Source: Symbiodinium sp. CCMP2592
Lineage: Eukaryota > Sar > Dinophyceae > Suessiales > Symbiodiniaceae
Assembly: GCA_905221615.1 (NCBI GenBank)
Contig: CAJNDT010003223.1
Coordinates: 744,001 to 808,000, forward strand
Direction of reading: 5' to 3'
Length of the DNA stretch: 64,000 nt
Shown in pieces: positions 35,190 through 48,400 of this stretch (positions are counted from its first letter, which is position 1; each line of letters opens with the position of its first letter). The notes under the pieces were generated by a model. That model did not search any database and had not been told where the DNA came from. It saw nothing but the letters and a program-made list of their open reading frames with translations. Both the position numbers and the translations under genes were made by a program.

Positions 35190-38100
35190 GACACGCCATA
35201 CCGTGCCGTGACATGCCATACCATACCATAGCAAAAGACATACATACATACTTACATACATACATACATATATACTCATCGGTATACCTGCATACCTATA
35301 CATGGTATGTGTGTGCGTATGTACGTAACGTATGTACTTATGTTTAGGTAGGTATGTATGCGTGCATGTATGTATGTACGTCCGTATGTATGCCAGCATT
35401 AGAAGAAGCACGTACTTCTAGTTTCACAATATGGCTGTCTTGGTCTAAAGCAAGAGCATCCCAAAGCCCCCAAGCCACGTAGCTTTTGAGACATTGAGCA
35501 CCCAATTGATGTTCACATGCTTAGGGCTTAGGATGTGGGATTTAGGGTTTCTGCAGTCTAAACCCTTAAGCCTGTGCCTTGAACCGTAGCCCTGTGGCCT
35601 TTGTCTTGAGGCAGCGATAACGAAGAAGGTGAACTGGGCTGAGTACAATGCCGTCCTGAAGAAGCTGTCTGACCTCAGACAGTGCGCCATACACTCTCTT
35701 GGCTTTCTTGACTGACTCTACATGCTGAGTGGACTGCGTAGGACTCATGACTCATGATGCATCTACCAATGACTTGGTTCCTGGACAGTACAGTGAACCC
35801 CAGAAAGTTGGAACATGGATTAAGGATGATTAGTGCTAGGATTCCCAATACTTAAATTACGGGCATGGGGATAATGATGTTCCAACTTTCTGGCTTCTAC
35901 TACAGGTGTTTACTTGGTGGAGGTATGTAGACGGCATGGCAGAGTCGGTCTTCATTGGCCAGCGCGAAGCCCTGGAATCAGAGTTCTCGAAGAAGGCTGG
36001 CGAATTCAGACAGGGGGTTTAGGGTTGAGGGTTGAGGGTTTGGGCTTTCGGGGGTTCATGTTTTTGCGACTCGGAATCCGTCTTTCGCCGGAGAGGCCAA
36101 CGCGGACTGGGTGGAGAAGTCGCTGGGAGAGAAGGCGCTCCGGTGAGGGCTGCCCTGAACAGCTGAAGCCATGCATTATAGCTATACCACCATATCCCCC
36201 GAAGCCCAATTTCATATATTATTCTCAGAATCATTATTATCAAAATTGTTATTCTACTAGTTATGGCAACCCTAAGCCGTAAACCCGACATCCTAAACCT
36301 TCCACCCTAACCCCTAAGCCCTATTCCGGCAATCCTAAGCCCTAAACCCCAGTTTGGCAATCACTCTGCCACCGCAAGGCCGACTTCGCCGACCTCAACG
36401 ATGTCCGGGCCCGCCTGGAAAGGCACCCATCTCAAACACAAAACCCTAAACTCTAGGATTCAGGGTTTAGGGATTGGGGGATAGAGTTTAGGGTTTAGGG
36501 GGTTTAGGGTTTAGGGCTTTGGGGTTTCGGACCCTGAATCCCACGTCCCGTTCAAACTCTACACCCCAAACACCGACAACCCTGCTCCGAGCCCTGAACG
36601 ATACAGCATTCTATTGGGGTCTGAGCCATGGGTACTGGTTTAGGGTTTAGGGTTTAGGGTTTAGGGTTGCCTAACATAAGTATAGCACAGTACCATGTAC
36701 CCCAAACCCCTGCTCTAGTTATTGAAGTCCATACCTCAAGTCCAACATATTCCCATGAGACCCTATACGCCCTTGGCGAAAACCCTATGAGCCCTAAACC
36801 CTCGACCTTCACCTTTAAAGCTCCTATGAAGAACTTTTTCGAATTTAAGGGCCCCGATATGTGCCAGGCTCGAAGTGCAGGTGTCGCACAATGACCAGAA
36901 GCACACTGCCAAAATGCAGGCTCAGGGTTGATCCTTTGGGGTTTGGGGTTTAGATTTCAGGGTTTAGGGTGGGGCTTAGGGTGTAAGGTTGAGGGTTTTG
37001 TTTGTTTCACGTTTGGAGTTGCAGGTGTAAAGTGTAAGGTTGAGGGCTGAGTTTGGTGTTCGGGATTTAGTGGAGCTGTCATGATACGAGCCACCACAGA
37101 GGCGCTTGGTGTAGAGTGTGTCCAAACTTGTGAAAGAATCTTTCGTCTAGGACGCATGATTGTCTTTATAGGCAGAAGAGCTAGTTAAAAGATTCCCACA
37201 CTGTGCTGGAGTTCTCTCGACACAAAACTCTGTCAGGCCATGCGGGAGGAAACGGCGTCTCAGAACAATGACATGTTTCAGCGCCAATCGGTGCCCTGGG
37301 TTGTGTCTGCTCGTCCCTAGAGACTCCAATATCCCTTAATTAAGGAATATCCCTTAAATCATATTAGGGATCCAACTATACTCTAAGGTATGTTCCTTAA
37401 TTAAAGGATATTGGAGTCTCTGGGTCGTAGCATTGCCTGCCGTGAGCATCCTCGGCTGGAAATGAGGTACTCATGAAAGAGGCCAACAGCACCATGACCT
37501 CCAGCAAGCAGCAGTTTCACGCCGCGGTCTTACACAAGATGAAGCTCCGGTTTCAATGAAGCTATTCGCGCCCGTGTTTCCTCAAGGACATGAAGAACAT
37601 GATCGAGCGCTGGTATCTCAGCTCTGGGGGCTTTCCTTAGATGACGGCTTTTCATATTTCGGGTTTAGGATTTTAGAGGTTTGGGGATTCGAGGCGATAG
37701 AGGGCCTACAAGATTAAAACACTCTTGGGCTGATGGTCGTAACATATCGCGCATGACAATCGCGCCGTACCATGAACATACATTAAAGTCATAGTCATAG
37801 TATATAGTTATAGTCCGCATACCCACCATAAGAAGTACAATAATCATAGTTATACGTGAATCAGAATACAGGAGTCAGCTTTTCTGCATTATTGTGCCAA
37901 CTGCATCAGTCACATGATCATAGCAGCAGTGCCAAGAGTAGGAAAAGCAAGAGAGTAACACGGTAAGTATGCACTGAATACTGGTTGTAACACTCCGTTG
38001 GCCTTCGTGCTCGTGACACTTGGTTTCTGACCCTAAGGCCTGACTCCTAAACCTGGTCTCCCGGGGCCTTCTTACAAGTTGCGGATGAGCTCTCAAAAAA

Positions 38101-38407
38101 AAGACTGGTCTGGCAGAGCCAAGGCCATGAATCCCGGCTTAAGAGCGTGGACTCATCAGTCGGAGAGCTCAGCAAGGCCGTTCCGGGAAAGCGGGATCCC
38201 GGATCGGAGCAGCAATGGCACTCTGTAAAAGTCGAAGCCAGTAAGTTGGAACATGGATTTAGGAGGATTAGTGCTAGGATCCCTTATACTTTACCTTCAG
38301 GGAATGAGGATAATGATGTTCCAACTTTCTGGCTTCTACTATAATTAACGAAAGGTTGCAAGTTGGAAGAGGAAACGTTTTGAGCTACAATTAGTCGTCG
38401 CGGTAGT

Positions 38408-38447
<40 letters not shown>

Positions 38448-41400
38448 CAGAAGTGGAGCCATCAGCAGCAGTAGCAAGATTGATAGTGCTCCTGGTAATA
38501 GTTGCCGTAGTAGCTGTAGTGGCAGTGGTAGTGATGGTGGTATGGTAGAGATAGTGGTTGTCGTTGTCGTAGTGCTAGTCGTAGTGGTAGCGGCAGCAGT
38601 AGTGGTAGTCGCAATGGTAGTGGTAGTGGTACGGACTAGGAGTAGGAGTAGAAGTAGGACCAGGAGTAGGAGTAGGAGTAGGGGTGGGAGCAGGGGTGGG
38701 ACGGGGGTAGGAGAGTGGTCGACTTCTCCATCTGCAACTTGTGAAGGCGCAGCACGAGCTCCAGACCCTGGCGCAGAAAGCACTGCTACCCCGCTTGGAG
38801 TCTGCTGAGGCCTTTCTTAGCAATGTAGAGGCCTGAATAATCAGAACCAGAGTTTTGGGCCCATTATACTAGAATTATAACAAGGAACCCCCAAAATAGT
38901 CTTGGTAAATATTCAGGCCTCTACAGTAGAGTCAAGATCAGGGCTTGAGGTGGTGTGGAAATCATACGACAAGGGCTCTTGATCATTCCGAAACGATAAT
39001 GCAATGTGAACCACTGTTTACTCTTTCGATGACTGAGTCGTCGGATACAGGTGGTTCTGCTCATCCACTCGGCACAGTGTTTGACTTGTAATGAATCGTC
39101 GAATTTTTAATCTTCTGCAGCACGAGAGTGTCAGAGAGTAGGAAATTTGGACATGCTAAAGGCCAGCCTCTTGCGGATGGAGCAAGTCGACGGTGCGTGG
39201 CTCAGTGGACCGGACCGTGCGCCAACTCCGACTTCAGACAGCCCCAAGCCTATATCCGTACTATAGGGGCTCCTTATTAGAATTATAGTATAATAAGCCC
39301 TAAAGCCCTAATTACACTAATTAATAAGGCCCCTATAGTACTACAATGAGCCCGACCTCGACGTAACAGCGGCCTCAAGCCTTCAGCTGGGGTCGTTACA
39401 CAATAGCGATAGCATGTACGTATGTATCTACAGGTATGTATGCATGTATGTATACATGCGTATGCACATGTATAGATGTGCAGAAGTGTAGGAGTACGGT
39501 TGAAGTAGTAGGTCTGCTGCTGGCTGTCGGTGCCTTTCTTATCGCTTTGTCTGACTTGCGTGCGTTCTGCGGATCCATGTAAGTTGCTCCACTATGTTCG
39601 GAGGGTATTTCTGTAAGCGTGCCTTAATGCACAAAGAGTAGTCATGCATGCCTTTTACTTTTCTAAAGGACACATTTACTGTTGTTTTGCTGCTGCTGCT
39701 GCTGTCTTTCTTCTTGTGATGCTTCTTGCTGCTGCTGTGGTTATGGTACTACTGCTTTGACCTTCATGTTGACGTTGCTGATGACGGGTATCGCGATATC
39801 CTTGTTGCAGCCACGTTATTCGTGGACTGATTGCTCAAGCAGCTGCTTCTGTGCTATCAGACGGATTGCGGCCATGGATCATGCTTGTGACCACACAAAA
39901 GGATTGTGGTTGCTTGCTGGTGCTGCTTCCACTACTTGGAGGTTCATGGGTAGTTACAAGTAGGGCGCTAAGTAGGGTAACTATACTAATCCGTATTAGG
40001 GGACTTCTAACCCCACTTATAACTACCCATAAACCCTAAACCCTAAACCCTAAACCCTAAACCCTCCAAGTAGCCCAGTGTTGGAGGGACCAATCGGGAG
40101 CAACTCGTGAAGCTGGAGTCGAAAACGGAGGCCAGAGCGCTGCTGGAGTGAGTTTAGGCTTGATGGTTGAGGGGTTTAGGGCAAAGTTTAGTTGTTGCAG
40201 GTTTGAAGGTTTAGGGTTTAGGGTATATGTTTCAAGGTTTAGGGTTTAGGGTTTAGGTTGAGTGTTTATCCTGTTGGGGGGTCAGCCTGTATGCTGCTGT
40301 TTCTGTTCACTTCGGGTTCAGCGGAGTAGGCTTCATCGGTGGTGTGTTGGGTAAGGGTGCATGCTGCGGCTTGCTTATACTTACTCGCATCATACAGATG
40401 TATATGTATATATATATATATATATACATATGTAATATCGATTTTGGGGGAATACCTAGTATATGTATATACATATGCACATACATATTATATATGTATA
40501 TGTGTATACATATATACCTACCTACCAACCTACATACATGCGTAACGTACGTACATGCATACATGGTGCATGCTGCTACCTTGAAGTGGAGATAAGCGCA
40601 TCCATGGGCTTTCCACTTGGTACTGAGGTGCCAAGGATGCAACAGGCATAATGTTGGCTCGTAGAGTTGATATAAAAGCTCAAGAATTTTTACTGATGCT
40701 GTTCGGTAGTGTTTTTAACCGAAGTACACTATGACTGTAATATACTCCAACACCCTGTCCTCGTTGTTAAGGCGCCTAGATTAGAGTTTCCTTTCCTGTG
40801 CCAGGAGCTGAGGGGCGCGGTGGATCAGCGCTTCGATGCTCTGTCGCAGCAGGTTGGGGACGGTTTCCCTCAAACTTGCAGCTGCTTGCCCAGAAGTCTC
40901 AAGCCGTAACCTAAACCCTTAACCCTCAAGATTGTCCTCCTCCTTTCTAGTGTAAGCTCAATCCGAGCAGTACCGACAGCCTGCAGGAGTCAAAGGAGCA
41001 GTGCATTACACTTTAAAAAAAAACGTAAGCCTAAACCCATGAAGCCCCTAAACCCCTGAGGGCTACTAGACTCCTAAACCTCCCAAAACCTTGAAGCCCC
41101 AAACCCCCAAAACCTCTAACTCTGAAATATAGAGGCCTCAAAAAGCTACCTATACTCTTTTGGGGGCTCCTTACTGTAGTTATAGTAGAACGGGCCCCAA
41201 AGCCCTGTTCTAATTATTAAGGCCCCTATATTAAACCTCTGAGCCCCTGAAGAATCGCCAGGGCGGTCACTTCAAGGAGCAGCTGGAGTTTCTCATGCAG
41301 GCGCTCCGGCAGAACACTCTGAACATCTGAAGCTTATGGCTTGTGTAGAGGTTAGAGTTTAGAGTTTAGGTGCTTAAGCCTGATCTTAAACGTAGGCTTT

Positions 41401-42417
41401 TCAAGCAGACGATGCGCGAAAGCACTGTTCCAATAGTTCAGGCCCCAACATAAAGCCCCTATGCATACACAAAAGCCCTAAGCAACCCTCATACAGCCGA
41501 AAATTGTAAGACCTTATGAAGCCCTAGATGGTTACAGCTTGGCGGTGCTTTGCGGCTGCGCCCCTTGAAAGCTGCAGGCCACTGACATGTTGAAACGAAG
41601 ATTGCGGGAGGTGACCAAGAATCAGACAGCCGCTCGCCAGCATTTGGGTCCGTCCGTCCCTAGAAGCAATGGGTACTGTATCCCAAAACCCTATTCTACT
41701 TAATAATGATGAAAGCTCCTATATCAAGAATCGAGGGCTGATGTTTCGGTGGAGAGGTTTAGGTTTGGGCCTCGGGCTTCGCCCCGATATATACATATAT
41801 GGTGCCGCGTCGCCGCGTCGCAGGCCCCCCCCCCCCCCCCCATGGTATGCCCCCCCACCCGGCCAAGCCTCTCGTCCCAACAAACAGTCACACATCATCC
41901 GCGGAGCGCCAGGGGCAACCCAGAACCCGTAGAACCACAGGGCCCCTTCCCCTTCCCCTCCCCTTCGACATACAGGTGAGAATGATGATTCCCAGTGTGG
42001 CTGTTGGTGGTACCTTTGCTCTTGTGTTGCTCTGGGCTTCGGCACCGCATGCTCATTGTTTTACGTTAAAAGTAAGCTTGAGCACGAATTTGAATGGTTT
42101 TCATTCGGGACTCTTGAGCAAGGGACCGGAGGTGGGGATCATGACCACAATGTTGGTCATTATCATAACCAAAATATTCATCTCTGTCATTGGCTTTGGA
42201 GCTCAGGGCAGGTCGGAGTCCAGTGGAACTGTATCACATCCTAAGGTCAAAACCTTTAGCAGCCGGACGCCCAACCAGCAATAGCCATGGAAGGGGGCAC
42301 AGCCGACCGCAACCACAGGGGGGAGGGGAGGGGGGAACCCACACCACAGCGAACCACAGGGGGGGAGGGGGGGGATACCATGGGGTGGGGGGGGAGGGGG
42401 GGCCTAGCAGCGCTGCA

Positions 42418-42455
<38 letters not shown>

Positions 42456-45400
42456 ATATATTTCTTGCTATTGTCGCAGTTGCCACTGATTCAAGAACGG
42501 TGCAAGAAGCCCATTAAATCCCAAACCCAATAGCCTTATACCCTAAGCCCTGAACTCCAAAATGTGTGTTCTAAACCCCCTTTAACGCCTGGTTGGCTTT
42601 TCGATTCGTTTCGATGCAGCTTGTCTCAGGGCAAGATGAAAGAGCTGGCAGATGACCAGGACATGCAACATTCAAGGGCCTTTGCTGTCTCTTTCGCGGT
42701 GGCCCGACACTCCACGAAGCAACCGCAACGCCCAAGTCATCCCAAGCGCCAAGCGTAGTGCCCTGCACCTTAAAACTATGACAGGACAAGCATGTCCAGC
42801 AGCTCGCAGCCGTGGAAAGGGTGCAAGATCCTCGGCAATCCTTTCCGAATGCTTGGTCACTACCACAGGGCTAGTAGTCACGCAAGGGCATGCTGTAATC
42901 ACACCTGCTCGCCATCTGGGAGTTTCCGAAAATTAGGGATACCTTATTTGGGGTCCTTATAATAAGGATCCTACTGTTTAGGGTACTATATTCGGGTCCC
43001 CCATTTTCGGAAACTCCCATATGTAATAAGAACTGAGATGCAACCAGCAGCGGATGGAAAGTCGTGCGTACAGCATTCGCAAGCGCAGCTTGGAGGTTCA
43101 TGGGTAGTTGTAAGTAGGGTCATAAGTAGGGTAACTATACTTACAACCCATATTAGGGGACGTATAGCCCCACTTATAACTACCCTAAACCCTAAACCCT
43201 ATAGATCCCTTAAAGGAACCCTTAAAGGAACCCCTATAACCCCAATTATAACTACCCATGAACCTCCAAGAGCCGTCTGTCCCTCCCTGCGGTCGTCTGC
43301 CATCTTCAAGGGACCACGAGATCCTTACCTTTGGTTAGTAGGGAATGGGGGAATGGGGTTCAGGTTTTAGGGTTTAGGGTTTAGGGTAGTGGGGTTTAGG
43401 GCGGTTTAGGGTTTAGGGTTTAGGGTTGTAGGGTTTAGGATTTAGGGTTTAAGTTTTAGGGTTTAGGGTATATAGTAGGGTTTAGGGTTTAGGGTAGTAG
43501 GGATTGGAGGAATGGGGTACAATTATGACTACTATTTCTACCATTCCTCCATTCCGTCGTAACCAAATGTAAGGATCTGGCTTTGCTAAACTGCTGGTCT
43601 TTTCCGGAACTCGCGACCCAAAACCACCGAGGCTGAAAAAGCAAGAGCGAGATGTTCGTGCCATGGAGTTCCGTTCGACAAAGGCATCTTGGTGGGTTCG
43701 ATAGTTTGGGCACGGCCCGAAAGCTCCTTACTCCATGCGTGTATGCCGGATAAGCCCCAACCTTGTTGCCTGGCTCTTACCTGCCAGTCTTGTTACACCC
43801 TGAACCCTCAACCCCTGAACCCCAAACTAAACCCTAAACCCCCAAACCCCTAAACCCTAAAGCCCTAAAGCCCTATCCCCCTAAACCCTGAACCCTAAAC
43901 CCCTAAACCCCTAAACCCTAAAACCCTGAACCCTAAACCCCTAAACCCCTAAACCCTGAGCCCTATCCCCCTAAACCCTGAACCCTAAACCCCTAAATCC
44001 CCAAACCCTTAACCCCTAAACCAAACCCCCATATCGTGGCCCTTCCGTTGTGCCGAGCACCCCCGACTAGCAACTCGAAGTCCTGCATCCCACTGTCCCG
44101 CACCCGCTTGAGCTCATATTAGGGAGTTTTCGATAATTCGGGGTTCCTTTAAAGGGTTCCATAAGGGTTCCGTAAAGAGTTCTATGAATGTTTTCAGCGT
44201 TTAGAGTTTCCGAAAACTAGGGATACCTTATTTGGGGGTCCTTCTAATAAGGCTCCTTCTATTTAGGGTACCATAAACGGGTCCCCTATTTTCGGAAACT
44301 CTCATTTCGGACAAACCTCAGGCTGCCACAGCCCCAAGGACCCCCCCAAGCGACACACCCTAAACCCTAAATTCCGAAATCCATCATAGTAGCAGCCCTT
44401 ATATAATCACCCTTATCGCACCCTAAACCCCTAATATGGGGGGCCTTTTGTTATTGCCGATACCATTTTGGGGGTTCCCAGCATATTTATACTCTATTTA
44501 TGGGCACCAAAACCCTCTGCTAATTATGGTTAGAGGTTAAATGCCTGGACCCTCACCTCCCCAAGCCAACCTGCACAGTGCAGAGGGAGACACGGCCGAC
44601 TCCTGGCGCTGTGCGTTGCCAATGCTCGCAACGCTTGGGTCTCGGTTTTCGTAAGAACTTGGCCGTTCCAGGGTTTAGGGTGTAGGGTAAGGGTTGCCCT
44701 GAATAAAGTTGTTGTACAACAGCAGCAAGAGCAACAAGAGAAGCAAGAGCAACAACAGGAACAACAAGTACGACTACTGCTGCAGGAACATCTGCAACTG
44801 CAACTTCAGAATTTGAAGTTTAGGTTTTAAGGTCAAGGGACCCCTATCGACCCAACTAGAAGCATTTTATTACAAGAGCCTTCTGTTTGCGGGGTCTCAT
44901 TCCAAGGGCCATGCTGCCTGACAGCGTAAAAAACAGGTTGCATCTGGGCTTCCCTGAAGAAAATGCCTGAACCCTACATCCTACGCCCTCAACCCTGAAC
45001 ACCCTGTGTGTTGCGCTTATTGCAATTGTTAACCCCGGCACGAAGCAGCCTGAAGCACAACCACACTTGTAAAAGACTCACGACCAGATACATCTAGGAC
45101 AGCTACCCTGTGCCCTAAGGTTGCAGCACCAAGCCAAACACGATGGTTTAGGCTGCAGGTCCTCAGCCCAGAACTCCATTTGACACAAATGTGAAATTCG
45201 CAACCCTTAAACCCGACGACCCCAACCTCCAACACCTGATTCCAATCCCCACACCCCAAGCCCCGATTGTATTTGCCGAAGCTTCTGCACAATTGGAGCC
45301 TTAAGCCCTAAACCCTGGCCCTAACTCGTCCGAGGCCGGATGACCTTGACCCCAACATCCGGCTGAACAGCGTGCTGGAGCCACGCACAGCGCCGTTGAT

Positions 45401-48400
45401 CTGGTCCACCGTTTCAGGCTTTAGGCGTAGGGTTAGCCATGTTTAGAGTCCGAATTCAAGTTCCCCAACTTCACACTAGAAGACGAAACTAAAAAGCTCT
45501 AGAGCATTATCCCGAAACTGAAGCCTAAACTCAGCACGCCCGGATGCCCTGAACCGTCAACCCTAAAAGCCCTACAGCTCCTAACCGTAAAGTTGTAAAA
45601 CGTGATGCTCAATATCCGAACCCCGAGCCCAACCTGCCAGCACGAAAGTTAGCTCCTAATTTAACCCTAAAGCACTGCGCCATCTACAACGACATCAACA
45701 ACAACAAGCTCTTCCTCCTCCGCGTCCTCCTCCTCCTCCTCCTCCTACTTCTTCTACTACTTCTTCCACCTCTCTAACGACTACTACGACGACTACTACG
45801 ACGACGGCGGCAACTGCTACCACTGCTGCTACCGGTGTTACTCGACACTAGTGTCTATAATGTCACTCGTGATCATTTAATATTAAATACACGAATAGTA
45901 GTTGTCAATGGTAAGAAGACTCATTATGGCCCAGAGGAATCGTCATAGTAGTACTCAGAACGAAAAATCAGCAGACTGCTCGCGTTTAGAGTGACCGGCG
46001 TCATTGCAAATACTGACCCCTAGACCCTAAATCGTAAACTCTACACCCTAACCTAAACCGTAAACCTTAAACCCCAAACCCCAAACCCTAAACCCCAAAC
46101 CCTAAACCCTAAACTCTACACCCTGGACCCGAGCGCGAGCTTCAGGACCAGCTGGAGAAGATCGCATGCAGGTCAGAGGAAAGCACGCACCTGGCTTGGA
46201 CCCAAGGCTTTCGAGTTTCAGGAAACAGCTGGGGAGGACGGCGGGTTCTCAAAGGAAGCCTTGGGTCTGTGGGTTCAGGGTTTGAGGATATTTTTTTCAT
46301 ATGTTAATATCTAAAAATACATATGTATATATGGATATTGCCATTATTATGATTAAAACTGACTAGGAGCCTTCACCCTCAACTTGAACTTTGGGCCCTA
46401 GTACCAAATTCGTAAACCAACCACTTGTGGCACCATACGCAGCTTGCAGGGCTTGCAAACAGGATGCTGCGGAATCATGGCCCGCCACCTACATGGAGGA
46501 CCTTGAAAACTAAACCAGGAGCCCTAAACCCTAAACCCTAAACCCTAAACCCTAACCCTAAACCCTAACCCTCAACCCTAAAAAAGAACCCTAAACCTGC
46601 ATCCCTGGACCCTGCATCCAAAACCCTGAACCCACATGCGTAATTAAACCCTCGAAGCTGTAATCCCTACTTGGAGGTTCATGGGTAGTTATAAGTAGGG
46701 CTCCTTTCAGGGTCCCTTTAAAGGGATCTATAGGGATTCGATAAGGGTATAGGGTTTAGGGCCTACTTGGAGGTTCATGGGTAGTTATAGAGTTCGGTTA
46801 TAAGTAAGGTAACTAGACTTATAGCCCATATTAGCGGACTTATAACCCGACTTATAACTACCCATGAACCGCCAAGTAGAGAACCTACAGCCCAGCTCTG
46901 AAATCCTCAAAACCCTTCGAAGACGCCAAAAGCCCAAACGCCGAAATCCATATCTCACGCGGATGGTCCGCAGTAGCTGGTTGCATAAAAAACTGAACCC
47001 CTAAACCCGGAAACCCTCAACCCTAAACCCCAAGACCCTGAACCCCCAATCTACATCCGTCTACCCTGTTTAAAATCCAAGAATTCCTAGACTTCCAGCC
47101 GCCAAGGCGCCTTGGAATCCCAACCGTCCCCCACTCCCGGCCCTGCTCTCAGAGATGGGTTTCGGGTTTAGGACCAGTTTATTCTTTAGGATTTTGGGGT
47201 TCAGGCTTCAGGGTTTTTCTTAGGCGCTTGCATTTCCTCCACATCATGGGTTTGGAAGTCTCAGGCTTTTCGGCGGTGTAGAGGTTTAGGGGTCTCAGGT
47301 TGCAGAGATGCAGGGGTTTTCAGGCCTTATAGATCCCTTCTAGGAGCCCTTATAGGAACCCCTATACCTTAAACTACCAAACCCTATCTTTTGTAGGTTC
47401 CTATTAAAGACCCTGATATGGAATTTACAGGGACCCTACAAAAACCTAGGTTTCGGTAGGTTAAGGTAGATGCCTTTAAAGGAACTCTACACGCCCAGGG
47501 ATCCTCCGCCCTAAGAGCCCGAACCCTGAGGTCCGGAGCCGGGCTCCTGCTTATTTAGTTAAGGGGTTTAGGGTTTAGGGTTTAGGGTTTAGGGTTTAAG
47601 GGGTTCGGGGTACAGGAGTTGAGGGTTTACCTTAAGCTACCAAAACCTACTTTTTTGCAGGGTCCCTATAAATTCCAGATTAGGGTTTATAATAAGAGCG
47701 CACAAAAAAAGTAGGGTTTGGGATTTTAAGGTAGGGGTGCAAGGTTCGAGGGTTTTGGTTTGGGTGGTTTTAGATGTAGCTCTTCGGGGCGCAGTGTTCT
47801 TAGGTGGGCGATGGTTTAGAGAGTAGATCTGAGGCTTTCTGAAAATCTGATGCTTTTGCTGGCTGCACGAAGTAAAGTGGTCGTCATTACATGAACCGGT
47901 ATTACCCCGGTATTCTTATTGTCTTCACTCGTCAGTATCACAGCTTCTGGGATTGCAACTAGGCTTGCTAAACAGAGAGGGGCCGCTCTCATCTGGAGCT
48001 TCCTCCGGCCGATAGCATTTCGCTCACCCATGGGGGCTTCTTACAATTTGGGAGTTTCCGAACATGGGGGTACCTTATGTTTGGGGTCCTTATAACAGGG
48101 GTCCTACTATTCAAAGTACCATGTTAGGGTCCCCTATTGTCGGAAACTCCCATTTGGTTTTCAGGGGTTCTGAGAATCAGGATCCTACTATTCAGGGTCT
48201 ATGTTGAGTTCGACATGTTTGAAGCTCTTGAACGGCTCTTCTGTGGCTGTGGCGATCTTGACTGAGCCTTGATCGAGGTCAGTGCAGATACGACCGGTGA
48301 GTGGGAGCGGCTATCGTATACCAACGCGGGAGGCAAGATGTTTCCGGTGTATCTGCTGAAGATCGCGCTAATGTGGCATTTGGGCTTTCCTTTTTGCGTT

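Larger units (their letters stand above)
42660..45334. other. Long intron(s) of the coiled-coil gene, exons not located
   Basis: The coding chain breaks after 42659 and resumes tentatively at 45335. The stretch holds family A (42918-43018, 44202-44303), B (43089-43270) and D (44434-44530) elements, TTTAGGG runs (43350-43500) and a CCCTAAA array (43799-44029). One or more short exons are probably hidden here. Confidence 0.5.
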
